From positions 1,116,001 through 1,180,000 of the forward strand of contig JAFBJZ010000863.1 of NCBI GenBank assembly GCA_016785225.1: 64,000 nt of DNA, in the 5' to 3' direction. The position numbers and the translations under genes are program-made. This stretch comes from Psettodes erumei. Lineage: Eukaryota > Chordata > Actinopteri > Pleuronectiformes > Psettodidae. Positions within the stretch are counted from its first letter, which is position 1. Every line of letters begins with the position of its first letter. This document shows, one piece after another, positions 63,361-64,000 of this stretch. The notes beneath the pieces were generated by a model. The model was not told where the DNA came from. It was given only the letters and a program-made list of their open reading frames with translations, and made no database searches.

Positions 63361-64000
63361 CCACAGTCGAGTAGGCTAAGAGTTTGGACGTAGTATATTT
63401 ATGCTTGGCAAAAGGCTGTATGAAAGATGGAAAAGGAAAATGGCCCCTGAGTAAGTGCATCCAAGCTTGAGTCTGACTGACTGCGCTGCTTATTCACATA
63501 CAGAACTAGCTTAACCTCCTCATATGAACCTTGAAATAAATGGCTCCTCCAAGTGTAACAAACACGCTCTTAACTCTCAGAATGGTTATGACAGCCAAAG
63601 AATTGTACTTTGCTCATCTGCATAGGCACAAGCGACCTCTTTGATTCGAAATAAAGTAAAAAAAAAAGGCAATATTCTCAGAGGATTATGAAACCATATT
63701 GGGCATGCCTTTCAAGATAAGTAACTGACCTTGCAAAACAATTTTACAGCTGTATTGTGAGTTGAGCTTTCCGAAAATTCCTACCAGCTGAGTCTATTTA
63801 GGGCCTATTCACATTACCCTTCACCATCAGATATGGAATATATTTATTTCTTTGAGCTTGCCCCTTATTATTATTGGAAGCGTTTAAATTATAATATATT
63901 ACCATCTACTTGAAGTATCACAGCCACTACATTTTTTTAGCGGTTTTGTTCCACAGTGAAGCTATGCACAGTCTGGGTCACTGTTAAGTTGTTGTTGTGT

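Larger units (their letters stand above)
56182..64000. other. intergenic, no gene supported
   Basis: No coding exon or RNA gene recognised. Contents are a T16 tract near 56941 and microsatellites at 58991, 61964 and 63342. Also present are a POU octamer segment around 59080-59240, TAAT-rich stretches at about 61655-61860 and 63460-63660, and the histone-like stem-loop at 62118. Confidence 0.5.

Overview
The window is vertebrate nuclear DNA, almost certainly from a ray-finned fish and probably a percomorph/acanthomorph teleost. The evidence is one intronless coding exon with clear vertebrate orthology (chst1), very many long CA/GT microsatellites, and three degraded repeat copies whose sequences resemble non-autonomous DNA elements I associate with percomorph genomes (1099-1268, 40208-40447, 55710-56181). 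The repeat assignments rest on recall plus visible terminal inverted repeats, not on a database search. There is no bacterial-style gene organisation, CRISPR array, tRNA or rRNA gene that I can support.

Only one functional protein-coding gene is supported: chst1 (keratan sulfate galactose 6-O-sulfotransferase 1) on the + strand. Its complete 427-residue reading frame lies in one exon at 36446-37729. A proposed GC-rich 5' non-coding exon (about 34411-34697) ends in a good splice donor. A proposed 1.7 kb intron follows, then a strong acceptor at 36399/36400, 46 bases before the start codon. A canonical poly(A) signal is at 38145. The inferred leader carries four upstream ORFs, the last overlapping the main start out of frame. 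A (GT)28-(AG)14 compound microsatellite lies about 120 bases upstream of the proposed transcription start.

About 34 kb on the left and 26 kb on the right is gene-poor, with no second gene that I can defend. It holds a decayed mariner-family transposase remnant (5521-5823), the three short inverted-repeat elements, about fifteen microsatellites, and several TAAT-rich segments of the kind found in vertebrate conserved non-coding elements. The most specific regulatory signal is a near-perfect RE1/NRSE site for the repressor REST at 52914-52934. Others are a CRE plus PBX/MEIS composite (51841-52060), a palindromic TAATCC homeodomain site (53964-53980), a single-base-loop G-quadruplex motif (41642-41660), a pre-miRNA-sized fold-back (18483-18555) and a histone-mRNA-like stem-loop (62118-62133).

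The layout fits a slowly evolving regulatory desert around chst1, in which distal elements may control chst1 or neighbours outside the window. No novel multi-gene system is visible. The points of interest are regulatory.
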